Shown one piece after another: positions 1-10,061 of a stretch of 64,000 bases of DNA (position 1 is the first letter of the stretch; each line of letters opens with the position of its first letter). This DNA comes from Rhodocollybia butyracea (taxonomy: Eukaryota; Basidiomycota; Agaricomycetes; Agaricales; Omphalotaceae), in NCBI GenBank assembly GCA_015501585.1, contig JADNRY010000003.1, positions 1 through 64,000 on the forward strand, written 5' to 3'. Position numbers and translations under genes: made by a program. The notes beneath the pieces are model-generated. The model did no database searches, was not told the DNA's origin, and saw nothing but the letters and a program-made list of their open reading frames with translations.

Positions 1-264
1 GGAAAAGACCGCAGCTTCGCCATATAATCTAAGCACAAAACTTACCGGTGCAGGGGCGGTGGGTGTGCCGTGACACTTATTCCAGACAGTGAGTAGAACA
101 CACTTTGGACGATTTTATATACTCGACGTTTTTCCCTTCCACCGACATTCGTTTATGTCCCCAGTGTTGGGGCCTCGCCGTTTCTTTTCTCGGCAATCCG
201 TTGTTTAACCGGGTTGAGGCCAATCTAACTGTCTGTTTTTGATTTAGATTTCAGCGAAGCCTCC

Positions 265-537
265 ATGAAGAATCTACTTGTGGAACTCTCACAGTGCAGG
301 TTCGATCCCTATCTGACGTCGGTTGGGGGGAGTGGGCTTGGGGTTCTGTCGCCCTATGCAGAGCATCGAAGTTTGGGTGCGGGCGTTTCTCGAGGGCAGG
401 TCACGCCGCCTGAGACTCCAGATGAAGCCGAAGACGTTCCGCCAAATTATGATTCGATTCGGGCATCTTTTGAGACCAAGTCTACGTCGGAGCTCCCAGG
501 CTGGGCGCATGATTTAGGCAAATGGCTTTACGTCTAG
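265..537 (+). CDS. C-terminal exon of an unrecognised gene (partial)
   Basis: The reading frame runs to a TAG at 535-537. A candidate acceptor (ATTTCAG) lies just before 253, so this is probably the last exon of a gene whose other exons are upstream or outside the window. The frame is rich in Pro, Glu, Ser and Gly and contains a VPPNYDSI stretch that includes a PPxY-type motif, the kind bound by WW domains. No catalytic domain is visible. I do not recognise the family. The motif and amino-acid composition argue for coding; splice assignment is a guess. Confidence 0.35.
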   Translation: MKNLLVELSQCRFDPYLTSVGGSGLGVLSPYAEHRSLGAGVSRGQVTPPETPDEAEDVPPNYDSIRASFETKSTSELPGWAHDLGKWLYV

Positions 538-1215
538 CTGTAGAAAATAGTAACTGCTCGTCAAAATATCCTGTATCTCACTTCATAGTCATCTTGTAAA
601 ATTATGCTTGCAAAGCGATTGTGAGGAGAGGACCACACCATATTTGGCAAGCAAGTACGAGATATATAAAAGGAACAACTAAGGAAAACGTGCTTTGCGT
701 ACTTAACTAGTATAGATCCAGCAAGATCAGGACTTCCTTGATGCGGTATCCTTTATCCTCGGGCCACAGCACGAAAGCTAATTTCTTCTCTAAGGATCGT
801 GCTTTGAAAGGTAATGAGCGAAGCCTATCTCCAAAATCAAGCTTCAGGTGAACAAGCCATGGAGTAATTCGTTCAATGAAAAGGTAAAAAGGACCACTAA
901 AACTACAAGAGTAGAAATTAAAGCACAAGATATAAACTTTCGAGGAGAGTCAAAACGAAAGTAGTAAGAAAAGCGGAAGTAAGGAAATAATTTATAAAAT
1001 CTATCCGTATACATATAGCAAATAAGGCCATTTATCCACTCTCTGAACCAGAGTCAATGTTCGTCTCCTGTGGTGCTTTCCATGTAAGCTGAAAAATGCG
1101 AGTCTCCTTGACTTTGAGAGTTCGAGAGCCAAAGTATCGTTGACTCTCGAAACTCCAGCTAAGTTACCTTGTCAGCAATTATATTCAAATGTACTTCAGC
1201 AAGGAATGTACTCAC
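538..1215. other. Region without a confident gene
   Basis: AT-rich sequence downstream of the first exon. A minus-strand frame at 707-928 (73 codons; contains PWLVHLKLDFGDRL) has a plausible amino-acid composition and could be an exon fragment. It has no recognisable domain and no convincing splice sites, so I do not call it a gene. Confidence 0.3.
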
Positions 1216-1587
1216 TCAATGTTGCATCGCACCCAGTGAGTACTTGCATCCTCTTTGAATACTTACAAAGGCATCGTCACAGAAATCTGATTTCAACGCG
1301 CCATTTCCATGAGCGGAGCGTATCGGGGCTGGTAATGGAGACGTGGTTGGGGGCAATACGCACAACTCGGCCATAATGTTGGTGAAGAGCATGGATAGTT
1401 TCGCTCCGATGGCCTTTAGTGGCAGAGCCAGATCTGAAAATACCGCGAGCCGGGGACCGGGAATGTTCAAACGACGAAGAGAATAGGGATCAAGCAAGTA
1501 CGTGCCCAATACCTCGGCGGATTGTAGTAGAACTGAGAATGGAGTATAGCTAGAGATGGAGCCTTGTCGGTTTGGATAGGTAGTCAA
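1216..1587 (-). pseudogene. Cytochrome P450 N-terminal fragment
   Basis: The minus strand encodes the start of a fungal P450: a hydrophobic anchor segment, then the proline-rich hinge RRLNIPGPRLAVFSDLAL. In a second frame the expected continuation follows: HALHQHYGRVVRIAPNHVSI and then TSPDTL. The switch of frame around position 1430 shows a small indel. Everything after about residue 110 is missing: no I-helix, ExxR or haem-binding Cys region follows. A normal fungal P450 is about 500 residues, so this is a truncated, frameshifted remnant. The same module end recurs at 61.6 kb, where the match stops after the anchor. It lies downstream of NACHT1 on the same strand. Confidence 0.75.
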
Positions 1588-1892
1588 TCCAAAGCAACGT
1601 CACAGCCATGTGTCAAGTGACAATCCACTACACACAGATCTCGAGCAATATGAGGAGGAATACGGTCAGATACGGCCGTCGTTTTTTCACTAAATGTTCG
1701 CACCCAAAAACACTCCTGGCACATACCATCGCTGTTGGAAGCTTCTTGTAGTGGTTCGCGAAAATATCACGGGAGGCGAACTCGAACCAAACACCAACAT
1801 ATGACCAACTGTTCTTCAACTGAAGTGGAGAGCCGGACAGTGTGATTGAGGGAAGAGGGTCAGGTATTGGGTCGAACATCATAATGACTGAC
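1588..1892. other. Spacer between P450 fragment and LINE remnant
   Basis: A minus frame at 1628-1882 (contains SYVGVWFEFASRDIF) ends at a possible donor and could be an exon, but I do not recognise it. Sequence near 1560 (GATGGAGCCTTG) recurs near 2470 and near 61560, marking the 3' flank shared by the duplicated module. Confidence 0.3.
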
Positions 1893-2376
1893 TTTTTAGT
1901 ATCAAGTTGTCATCGCACCAGTGTCTTTGGAGTCCCTGCGCGTTGCGCGAGATAACGGTGAAATCATCTGCATGTTCCAGAGGGAGTATTGGGACTCCAC
2001 AAAGGGGGGCATCATCTGGGTCAAGATCAAGCTGCAGGGATGAAAGAAACAGGTTCCAAAGTGTAGGCGAAGCGGCCCATTAGTACACCACATCGAGCCT
2101 GGAAACTTTCCAAAATGCCACCATCTTGTAAAACGACATAAGACATGCGGTGATAGAGAAACTTGAGCCAGTCGAAGTAGCGTCAAGTCATATGATAGTC
2201 ATACAGCTTGTTCCATAGTCGGTGTTGGTTCGTGGTAGGGAAGGCTTTAGATATATCCACAAAAGCCACATACAGAGTTTCACCTCGGGATCTGGTCTCT
2301 ATCAACGTACGCAGAATGAAGGCATTGTTATTTGTGCGATAGTATTCTCGAAATCAATTCTGCGAAGGTTGGAATG
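1893..2376 (-). mobile_element. Degenerate non-LTR (LINE) reverse-transcriptase fragment
   Basis: Read on the minus strand with frame changes, the segment gives NNAFILRTLIETRSRGETLY, then VAFVDISKAFPTTNQHRLW, then FDWLKFLYHRMSYVV, LEHADDFTVISRNAQGLQ. This is the palm region of a LINE-type reverse transcriptase: the first catalytic Asp in VAFVDISKAF and the paired Asp in ADD are both present. Several frameshifts break it and no endonuclease, RNase H or tail is seen. It is a dead remnant that split the P450 fragment from the NACHT1 tail. Family-level identification comes from the motifs; the clade is not assigned. Confidence 0.7.
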
Positions 2377-2512
2377 ATGCCTGTTATAAAATTATGAATA
2401 AAAGTACAAAAATAGATGATATCATAAAATTATGGAACAATAAAAGTACAAAATCCTCCGCTTACCGTAGATGGAGCCTTGTTGGTATAGATAAGTAGTC
2501 AATGGCTAATAG
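2377..2512. repeat. AT-rich short direct repeat at the NACHT1 3' flank
   Basis: A stretch resembling ATAAAATTATG followed by AATAAAAGTACAAAA occurs twice within 2385-2456. It lies directly beside the LINE remnant and might be part of its insertion. The bases from 2460 onward match the sequence after NACHT3 near 61500-61570. Confidence 0.5.
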
Positions 2513-3363
2513 TTAGTGAAGGTTTCCTATATGATAAAACTCCACCAAGGAACATATTCGACACACATCCAAGAACCCTAGTCCCCGAAAGCGATCTATT
2601 GACAGCAACCGAGATCTCACTTCCTTCTCCAAATGGCCTACTAACTGGTCTGCGTTACCACCACTGATGGTGGAATAAAGAGTCGGAGACATCAAAATAG
2701 GAATTCCGTACTCTATTCCGTTCTCAAAAGCGTAATATCTGCATACCAAAGTAAATCCAGCTGTGAATATCTCCTGAAACTGGGGCAATTTATATGTGCT
2801 GTTGTGCTAATTGAATAGATATAAGTATATGCTACTAGTAACTGAGGTGTAAAATTCGGTCCCCATACCTGAAATCGTGTCCATATTTGCATTATGTTCA
2901 TAAGGTCTTTGGAAAGCATGTGCAATGGATAAGACCCAGTATGATCGACATGACAGCCAATGGTATCAGAGTACACATCAAGTTGAGAAAGCTTTGATAG
3001 GAGTTTGTCGCTTCCACTTGCATTGCTACTATGATATGCCCAGTGTCTTTGAGCATAGTAAGCAACTGGTAATGATACCCCACGCTTATCTTTGGATAGA
3101 ATGACATCCAAACAGCATTGAGCAAGATAATCATGACCAGAGGCGCTGTCATTGTAGAAATGCAAGGAGCGACAAGGGTCAAGCAGAAAGTCTGTGAAGG
3201 ATGCATGAGAGAACTGAAAGTCTGATTCAAGCGGCGACGGCTCTTGAAAAAGAGAATGAAGCTCAGATAAGGTGGCGCGGATTCGCCCTAGGTCTGTAGT
3301 AGGAAGAAGGTTCACTAGCTGCATTGACCCATAGATCCTTGAGTCATCTGCCAGCGATGCCAG

Positions 3364-3580
3364 TGTTAGACGTTGACCTTACGCCTTAGGCCAAAGCGAT
3401 CCTTAGTTTCCTAAACGGACTATATTAACTTATTGATTTATCATCCTGGTCCGAAGAGAAGCCCCTATCGGTTCTCTCTTCGTACCAGGTGAGTTACAAA
3501 GACTTGTACATCATTCTATTCGCTTATCGGTTCTCTCTTCGTACCAGAATCTATCTGTTTAAACCTTACCGCTCTTAAGA
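3364..3580 (+). repeat. 5' LTR of the copia element
   Basis: 217 bp, beginning TGTTAGACG and ending CTCTTAAGA. The 3' end is unusual, because copia LTRs normally end in CA; the boundary is fixed by the target duplication and by comparison of both LTRs. It holds a 23-bp direct repeat (copies near 3467-3489 and 3526-3548, containing CGGTTCTCTCTTCGTACCAG). Confidence 0.95.
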
Positions 3581-3593
3581 GGTTATGGGCCCC
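3581..3593 (+). promoter_or_regulatory. Primer binding site, half-tRNA initiator-Met type
   Basis: Directly after the 5' LTR comes GGTTATGGGCCC. It is complementary to the anticodon stem-loop of eukaryotic initiator tRNA-Met (GGGCCCAUAACC), not to the tRNA 3' end. This is the half-tRNA priming known from Drosophila copia and related elements. Confidence 0.85.
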
Positions 3594-3647
3594 GTTGCTC
3601 TTTAATTCACTGCACAATAATAACAACTCTTAACACCGCTTAACACA

Positions 3648-4454
3648 ATGAGCAACGAGATGGACAAAACGAATGACGAGAAGAATTTCTATCGTCTTAA
3701 ACTCACACCTATCAAAATCAATAACGACGGCACTAATAATTACAACGAGTTCAGACAAAAGTCCAAGTTTGAACTCATTGCCGCAGATTTCTGGTGCCAC
3801 ATTGAAGGCCCGGAATATGATCCACCAATCATTCCTGCCCTGGTACAAACTCAGGTTCTCCAAGCTGTTGACGACTATGGCAATCCAATTCGAGCAACCA
3901 TCCCAGGGAACGAGGACAATGTCGCACAAGCCAAAATCGATGCTCATCCCTGGCTTACCACTGACAAGAAAGTACTTGCTATCATTGCAAAGGCAGTTCC
4001 TCACGGCAGAGGACATATTGTCCGAGACTGCGAATCCGCTTGTGATACCTGGTTAGCCCTTGAACAAGAGTTCGAACCATCCAACAACACTACTGGTATT
4101 GCAATCAAACACGAAATCATCGGTAATAAATGCAGTATCGACGACGATCCCGTAAACTGGAGAGAAACTATGGTCAATCTCTACAATAAGCTTTGAGATG
4201 TTAGCCCAACCACGATGCCAGATACCAAATTCGCCAGTCACCTTGTCACCCTCATGACGCCGGACAAGGATTGGGCCTTCTGCCGTAACCGTCTCCTGAA
4301 GAAACTGAGGAAAGGCGCTATTAGTGGCAACCCAATCTCTTCTACCTTCGTGATTCAAGAGCTCAAGGAAGAAGAGGTAAACAGAAAAATCGCACCTTCC
4401 ATAGTCCAAGTTAATGCCATCGTAAATCAAAAGAAATCGAAGGGCAAAACTTAA
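3648..4454 (+). pseudogene. gag: copia gag
   Basis: ATG at 3648. The first 182 codons contain a UBN2/gag-like core (LAIIAKAVPHGRGHIV, CDTWLALEQEF), then a TGA at 4194-4196, then the same frame continues to 4454 (DKDWAFCRNRLLKKL). The TGA replaces an expected Arg codon. The CCHC knuckle follows in another frame from about 4592: Cys, Cys, His and Cys are spaced CX4CX5HX4C around CENPYCETPVGHTSAECF, and a YKGGK tail follows. At least one frameshift (near 4455-4590) and a TAA near 4848 separate gag from protease. Gag forms the virus-like particle of the element in the cytoplasm; this copy is not translatable as a whole. Confidence 0.88.
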
Positions 4455-4591
4455 CTCCAGCGACAGATTCAGTCCCCAGTGCCTATTCCACGGTTCCTCT
4501 TCAGCAACGCATCAGCGATGCTCCCTCTACTAGTAACCGCAGACAGGCCTGTGCGGACCGCCGTCCAACTCCATATAATCCTAACCAGTCC

Positions 4592-5485
4592 AGAAATTTT
4601 TGCACCCACCTGTTCTGCGAAAATCCCTACTGTGAAACGCCAGTTGGCCATACTTCAGCTGAATGCTTCGCCTATAAAGGAGGTAAGCAAGGAAAGTACC
4701 CACCTCGCTACTCTGGCAAGAAGGACATCCATCTTTCTCTTGAAGCTCGACTTTCTGGTCGACGAAGGCAACTAAAAGACACCCAGATTGAAGAACCGGA
4801 AAGCAGATTCGCTGGAACAGCCCAAACTTCCAACGACGGCGAGAAATAAGTTAACGAGGTACTCAATCCTTTCGTGTACATGATGGAGATCCCAGCCGCT
4901 ATAGACGACGACAACGACATAGACATCAACGAGGAAATCATTGTCAATGTCATTGCTCTCAATGGCAACACCGTCAAAGATGACAGCGTCAACCATGACA
5001 CTGGAGCATCTCGTCACATCTTTCATGACAGATCCCTTTTCCACGACTATGTTGCCTTTGAATTTCCTCTGAATGTCTTCGGTTTCAGATCTACCCTGTC
5101 CGCTGCAGCTATGGGAAAAGGAAAGATTGTACTCCATGCTCAACTCAACGGAAAAATCCAACCTTTCTCAATTTCGAATGTTCTTCATATTCCTTCAGCC
5201 AGATGTAACCTTATATCCGGTTCAAGACTAGACAAGAAAGGAGTCAAAACTTCAACCGGCGAAGGCATCATTACTTACCTAACTTCAACCAACGAGCCTT
5301 TTGCTACCAGAGGCATCGTCAACGATCTCTACAAAATGAACGTTGTACCCGTTCAACCTACGGATCACACATTAACATCTTCGCAATCAATCTTGATTGC
5401 ATCTATGGTGCCTTCGATCACAGCGATGTTCGGTCCTGATGGAGAAACTGAGGCGAACAAACGCCTGGGTTTTACCACCGTCTAA
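4592..5485 (+). pseudogene. copia zinc knuckle and aspartic protease region
   Basis: Frame 2 carries the gag zinc knuckle, a TAA near 4848, then from 4874 the protease. The active-site motif is HDTGASRHIF; DSGAS/T is usual, and Ser to Thr is tolerated in this family. The flap side is LHIPSARCNLISGSRLDKKG, followed by the linker to the GAG-pre-integrase domain. The frame is lost near 5470, where the integrase N-terminus (YHRLMGHID) continues in another frame. The protease normally matures the gag-pol polyprotein. Confidence 0.85.
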
Positions 5486-6560
5486 TGGGCCATATAGACG
5501 TTAAAGGGCTACGGGACTCCACAACAGGACTCCCTACAAATATTGACAGTGTGCAAGTCGAAAACTGTCAAATTTGCGCCCTTGCCAACATCAAACGACT
5601 CAAATTCCCCCGTGCGGCAACCAACCGTGCAACACGTCCCTTATTCCGCGTCCACTCTGACATCTGTGGTCCACTTCCTATAGGATATGGAAATTTCAGA
5701 TATTTCATCACCTTCGTCAATGACTTTTCGCGATTCATTGTTGTTTTCTTCTTAAAATCAAAATCTGACGCCTTAAAATGCTTCATTCAATTCCGCTCAG
5801 CTGCTGAAAAGCAACTGGGCTATCAAATTACATTTCTTCGTGTTGACAACGCCGGCGAGCTTACCGAGGGAGCTTTCCATAACTACTGCGCAGAAAATGG
5901 CATCACCTACAAAAAGACCGTACCAGATGCCTCTCAACAAAACGGCGTCGCCGAGAGGGTGAACCAAATTCTCGAGTGAATGTCCCGCGCAATGCTAGTC
6001 GACTGTGGAATGTCTGCCTGGTTTTGGCCCTTAAGCACTCAAGCCAGCGCACACATCAAGAATCGTGTCCCTCACGCTTTCCTATCTCACAAATTAACCC
6101 CATTCTATGGCTGGTTTCAAAAGAAACCAGACCTTTCTCATCTTCACCCTTTCGGTGCTCTTGTCACTTCTTGAAAATCAAACTCAGACCATTTAAACAA
6201 AACCACACCCAGAGGAGAACGTGGTAGATTTGTTGGTTATTCTCCTGATTCTAAGGGATACCTAGTTTGGTTCCCTGACTCCAAAACAATCAGAGCACGT
6301 CGGGACGTCAAATTTCATGGATTTCCACACCACCTACCGTCTCCTCCCTTATCCGAAATTCTATGGGATGACCTTCCTCTCGATACGACACCTGCTTTTA
6401 ATGACGACGCTCGTTTATTAGAAGAGCGCAAGAGCCTTCCACAAACTGAAAGTCATGATGAATCTCACTCAGATACAACGGTGTCTCCTGAGTCCGATCT
6501 TTACAAAGATGAGCAAGGGTACGTTCTTTGTCCCTTCCTAAAACCCTATTAAAACCCTAT
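5485..6560 (+). pseudogene. copia integrase
   Basis: The HHCC zinc-binding part is seen as HRLMGH and CQIC. The catalytic core follows: HSDICGPLP with the first Asp, then LRVDNAGEL with the second Asp, and QQNGVAERVNQILE with the Glu about 35 residues further (DD35E). TGA codons at 5977-5979 (after ILE, where Arg is expected) and 6172-6174 interrupt it, but the same frame resumes each time: MSRAMLVDCGMSAWFW, then GRFVGYSPDSKGYLVW, a typical copia integrase C-terminus. A Val-Asn-Asp replaces the usual Val-Asp-Asp in FVNDFSRF, again a CpG transition. Confidence 0.9.
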
Positions 6561-8642
6561 CTTATATTACTCTACAGTCCTTCCTCTAAGGCTACTGAAA
6601 GCCTTACAGAACAAACTCGTATTGAGCATAAAGAGTACGCACAGATGGACTCTACAAAACCCTATCTAACACTACTCTGCAGTGTTCCTTCTCAGACTAT
6701 TCAGAGCTCTAGAGAAAGACAATGCATTGAGGACAAAGAGTACGCGCTGATGGACTCTCTAAACCAAAACCCTAATAAATCTTATAGCACTGATGGTGAC
6801 TTCCCCATGCTTGATGTTGACAATCCTCGTCCACGACGCTCCGAACGTGCAAGACAACTACCTGCTCACTATTGCGCCAACATGATCACCACTTGTCCGG
6901 GAAAGGGAGGCCAAAATACAGTTCTTCTAAACCTACTTAACTCCTCTAATGACCGAGAGATAGAAGTTGAGTGCGATACAAACGACCTCCAGCCCCTAGC
7001 CCAATCATTCATTGATGTTGAATGCTTCGTTGGTGCAGCCCTTCACGATCCCATCAACGACTCCTCCGAAAAAGACCCTCTTTCTATTCAACATGCGAAA
7101 TCCTCGATCTACTGGTCTTACTGGCTCGCTGCCATATACGAGGAACTCGAATTGCTAAAGGCGAAAGGAGTCTATGAGGACGTTGATGATTTGCCATTAA
7201 ACCGCAAACCTGTTGGGTGCAAATGGGTCCTCCAAATAAAGAGAGACCATGATGGACTCATCTCCAGATTCAAAGCCCGACTTGTTGCAAAGGGCTTCAC
7301 CCAGATCCCCGGCCAAGACTACAACTATACCTTCGCACCTGTAGCCAGGTGGGAGTCTATACGAACTGTCCTTGCAATCGTAGCGGAGCAAGATATGGAG
7401 CTTCGTCAGATCGACGTAAAATATCTCAATGGCCCGCTCGACGAGGAAATCTACATGAACAAACCGTCCGGTACTGGCTCTGGTTTTTGGCGACTACGGA
7501 AAGGGCTATATGGTCTCAAACAGTCGGGAAGGCAGTGGTACCTCGAACTTAACTCGAAACTTGAATCCATTGGATTCAAGAGGACAGAATCAGATTGGAG
7601 TGTCTACGTTCGCTATGAAGGAGACAACAGATCAATTATAACAACAAGTGTCAACAATATGCTCATTGGCTCCAAACCCAAGGCGGAATCCAATAAAGTT
7701 GTTGAGCAACTTAAATCCCTCTTTGACATCACCGACAACGGCGAACCTGCTTTTCATCTTGGCTGTGGAATCACCCGTGATAGAGCCAATAGAACCATCA
7801 GACTGGACCAACGCGCGTACATTGATTCCATTCTTCGTGAATTCGGATTTGAAAACTCCAAGCCAGTTTCAACTCTGATGGACCCTGGTACACACCTCTT
7901 CCCTACTGAACAACTCACACCAGTGAAAGTCAAAGCCTTTCCTTATATGGCCATTGTCGGTAAAGCCATGTACCTTTGCACTTGCTCCAGACCCGACATC
8001 GCCTACACTGTCCAGGAGCTTGCAAGGTTTATGTCCAGCTACGGACCCGCACACATCACTGCAGCCAAACACTTACTTCGCTACCTCAAAGGAACTATTT
8101 CCTACTCCCTGTGGCTCGGAAGAAACAGACCATGGTATCCCCTATTCCGCGCTCTATCCGACTCTGATTGGGGGATGGGTGAAAGCTGAAAATCAGTTTC
8201 CGGATTCATTATTCTCATGAACGGTTCTCCACTCTCCTGGAGTTCCAAACAGCAGTCGGTGGTTGCTCTCTCCTCATGCAAGGCCAAATATCTCGCTACT
8301 ACCCACTGCGCCAAAGACATTCTCTGGTTCAGAAACTTCTTTGCCGAATTAGGTTTCCCTCAACAAGCTCCCACTTCTTTATTTTGCGACAACCAAGGAA
8401 CTGTCGCGTGCACACATGATCCTCATGCCCACAGCAGGATGAAGCATATCTCTATCCGTGAACACTTCATTCGTGACTGCATAGTCAAACATCTCGTGGA
8501 CGTCATCTATGTTTCGAACAAGGAGAACATCGTGGACATCTTCACAAAACCCCTCCACAGAACGATGCACAACCAATGGGTCAAAATGCTTGCCCTAGAC
8601 GCCAGTCAAGGGGGGGTGTTAGACGTTGACCTTACGCCTTAG
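6528..8642 (+). pseudogene. copia reverse transcriptase and RNase H
   Basis: The RT core is complete: LAAIYEELELLKAKGVYE, CKWVLQIKRDHDG, FKARLVAKGFTQIPGQDYN, LRQIDVKYLNGPLDEEIYM (two residues short of the usual DVKxAYLNG), LYGLKQSGRQWY. The catalytic YVDD box reads SVNN (TTSVNNMLIGS, near 7650), so both metal-binding Asp are lost. RNase H follows (LSDSDWG, a TGA at 8187-8189 where Arg is expected, then KSVSGFI; ALSSCKAKY in place of SEAEY; CDNQGTVA; IREHFIRD; DIFTKPLH). Upstream, 6540-6780 holds a diverged tandem duplication of about 100 bp. Two Asp to Asn changes and a stop make it inactive. Confidence 0.92.
8608..8616 (+). promoter_or_regulatory. Polypurine tract of the copia element
   Basis: AAGGGGGGG ends directly against the 3' LTR. 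It is the expected plus-strand priming site. Confidence 0.85.
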
Positions 8643-8833
8643 GCCAAAGCGATCCTTAGTTTCCTAAACGGACTATATTAACTTATTGATTTATCATCCT
8701 GGTCCAAAGAGAAGCCCCTATCGGTTCTCTCTTCGTACCAGGTGAGTTACAAAGACTTGTACATCATTCTATTTGCTTATCGGTTCTCTCTTCGTACCAG
8801 AATCTATCTGTTTAAACCTTACCGCTCTTAAGA
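8617..8833 (+). repeat. 3' LTR of the copia element
   Basis: 217 bp, identical to the 5' LTR except A at 8706 (G at 3453) and T at 8774 (C at 3521). Followed by the target duplication GCCAG at 8834-8838. Confidence 0.95.
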
Positions 8834-9778
8834 GCCAGTCGAGTTGTTTCACGGAATAGAACGATAGCGGCTAGAATTCGATTGAGTATAGTGAGATTCT
8901 TGGACGTTGACAAAATTTGATGATAGAGCACGTCAAGTGAAGCAAATGGTGAATCCTTCCCATCGTAGTCCTCTGTCAGCAGCCCAAGGACGATACTGAG
9001 GCGATCCACAGGCATAGCACCACTATCATCAATATATTTCAGCACTGTCGATGGATATATGAACTGCCCAGATGCCTTTTCAACGAGATGTTCAATCTGC
9101 TGAGATGTAGGCCAAGGACAAGGAACATGTATCATTAAGTCTGAATGACGTCTCCAGATTTCATCAAAACACTCCTGCAAATATTTGCGAATTTCCAAAG
9201 ATGCCTGATATGTATCATTAAGAGGCATCCAACGGCAGATATTTTCGAATTTTGGACTGCAAAAGGACTCCTTTATGCTTCGTTCTGGTCTGCTTGCAAT
9301 GAGAATTCGAAGTGGGAGATTATACTTCTGCATTGCGTCTCCGATTATGGACAGAATGCGCTGTTGGTTCCCACTATCAGAACACTCATCCAGACCATCT
9401 ATAACCAGAACACGGGGACTGTCCGGTGATAAGGAATTTAGGTTATAGGTGTTCTTGGAGAGTTTTTGCTGTTTCTGTAAGGGAATAGGGATGTTTGTGG
9501 ATGGGGTACTTTTCTTCCGACGTCCTTGTCGCAACTGCGCTGTTGTCAACTTCAGCTCTTGGAGGAGCCGTGCCTTCAGCATTGGCTGTAGAATAAGAAC
9601 ATTGAATTGATTCTCAATGAATGAGGTAGGTACAAGAAAGTCATTAATGACCATTGCGTTTATCTTTGGCCGTAGTTCTGGAATTGACATGGCCATCTGG
9701 TAAGCAATGGTGGTGAAGAGCATTTGGGGGTTGTTCCTAGAAGTGTCTGTGCGCCAGAAGAAGAAGGACCCGACCAGC

Positions 9779-10061
9779 TGTTGGAGTAAAATGATTAAGT
9801 TGCCGAAAGATCACTTCACTCCGGTCTATAGCAGAGAAGCCCTAGCAAACATGCAGGGAAAAATAATATTGAACGGTGGTTTAAATAAGCTGCAGCTACG
9901 GAGAAATATATGGAGAAATATACGGAGAAATATAAGATAAAACATAAGGTAAAACAGATAAGCTCCACACCGGCGTGCACTCTGGGGCAGAATAAACATC
10001 TAAAACTACTGGAGAAATATCGGCGAGCAAATCAATTGCACAGCTGATAATATTTCCAACA
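9779..10061. mobile_element. Solo LTR in NACHT1
   Basis: 283 bp beginning TGTTGGA and ending TCCAACA, so with TG...CA ends and 7-bp terminal inversions. It is flanked by a 5-bp duplication CCAGC (9774-9778 and 10062-10066). Aligning NACHT1 to NACHT3 shows exactly this extra segment after the GTLV residues that follow the P-loop. It contains three near copies of GGAGAAATATA (9900-9940). There is no internal region, so it is the product of LTR recombination. It is unrelated to the copia LTRs nearby. Confidence 0.9.

Larger units (their letters stand above)
3364..8833 (+). mobile_element. Full-length Ty1/copia LTR retrotransposon, inactive
   Basis: Two 217-bp LTRs (3364-3580 and 8617-8833) bracket gag-protease-integrase-reverse transcriptase-RNase H, the copia order. 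The element is flanked by a 5-bp target duplication GCCAG (3359-3363 and 8834-8838) and sits inside NACHT1 in the opposite orientation. The LTRs differ at only two positions, 3453/8706 and 3521/8774, both CpG transitions. The internal part is dead: in-frame TGA codons at 4194, 5977, 6172 and 8187, each where Arg (CGA) is expected, plus frameshifts and a changed RT active site. Low LTR divergence says the insertion is recent, so decay was fast or the element moved as a defective copy. Confidence 0.95.

Noticed and set aside
6540..6780. Insertion or intron inside the copia pol
   Set aside because: It is a diverged tandem duplication of about 100 bp of coding sequence (EHKEYAQMDS / EDKEYALMDS), not a separate element.
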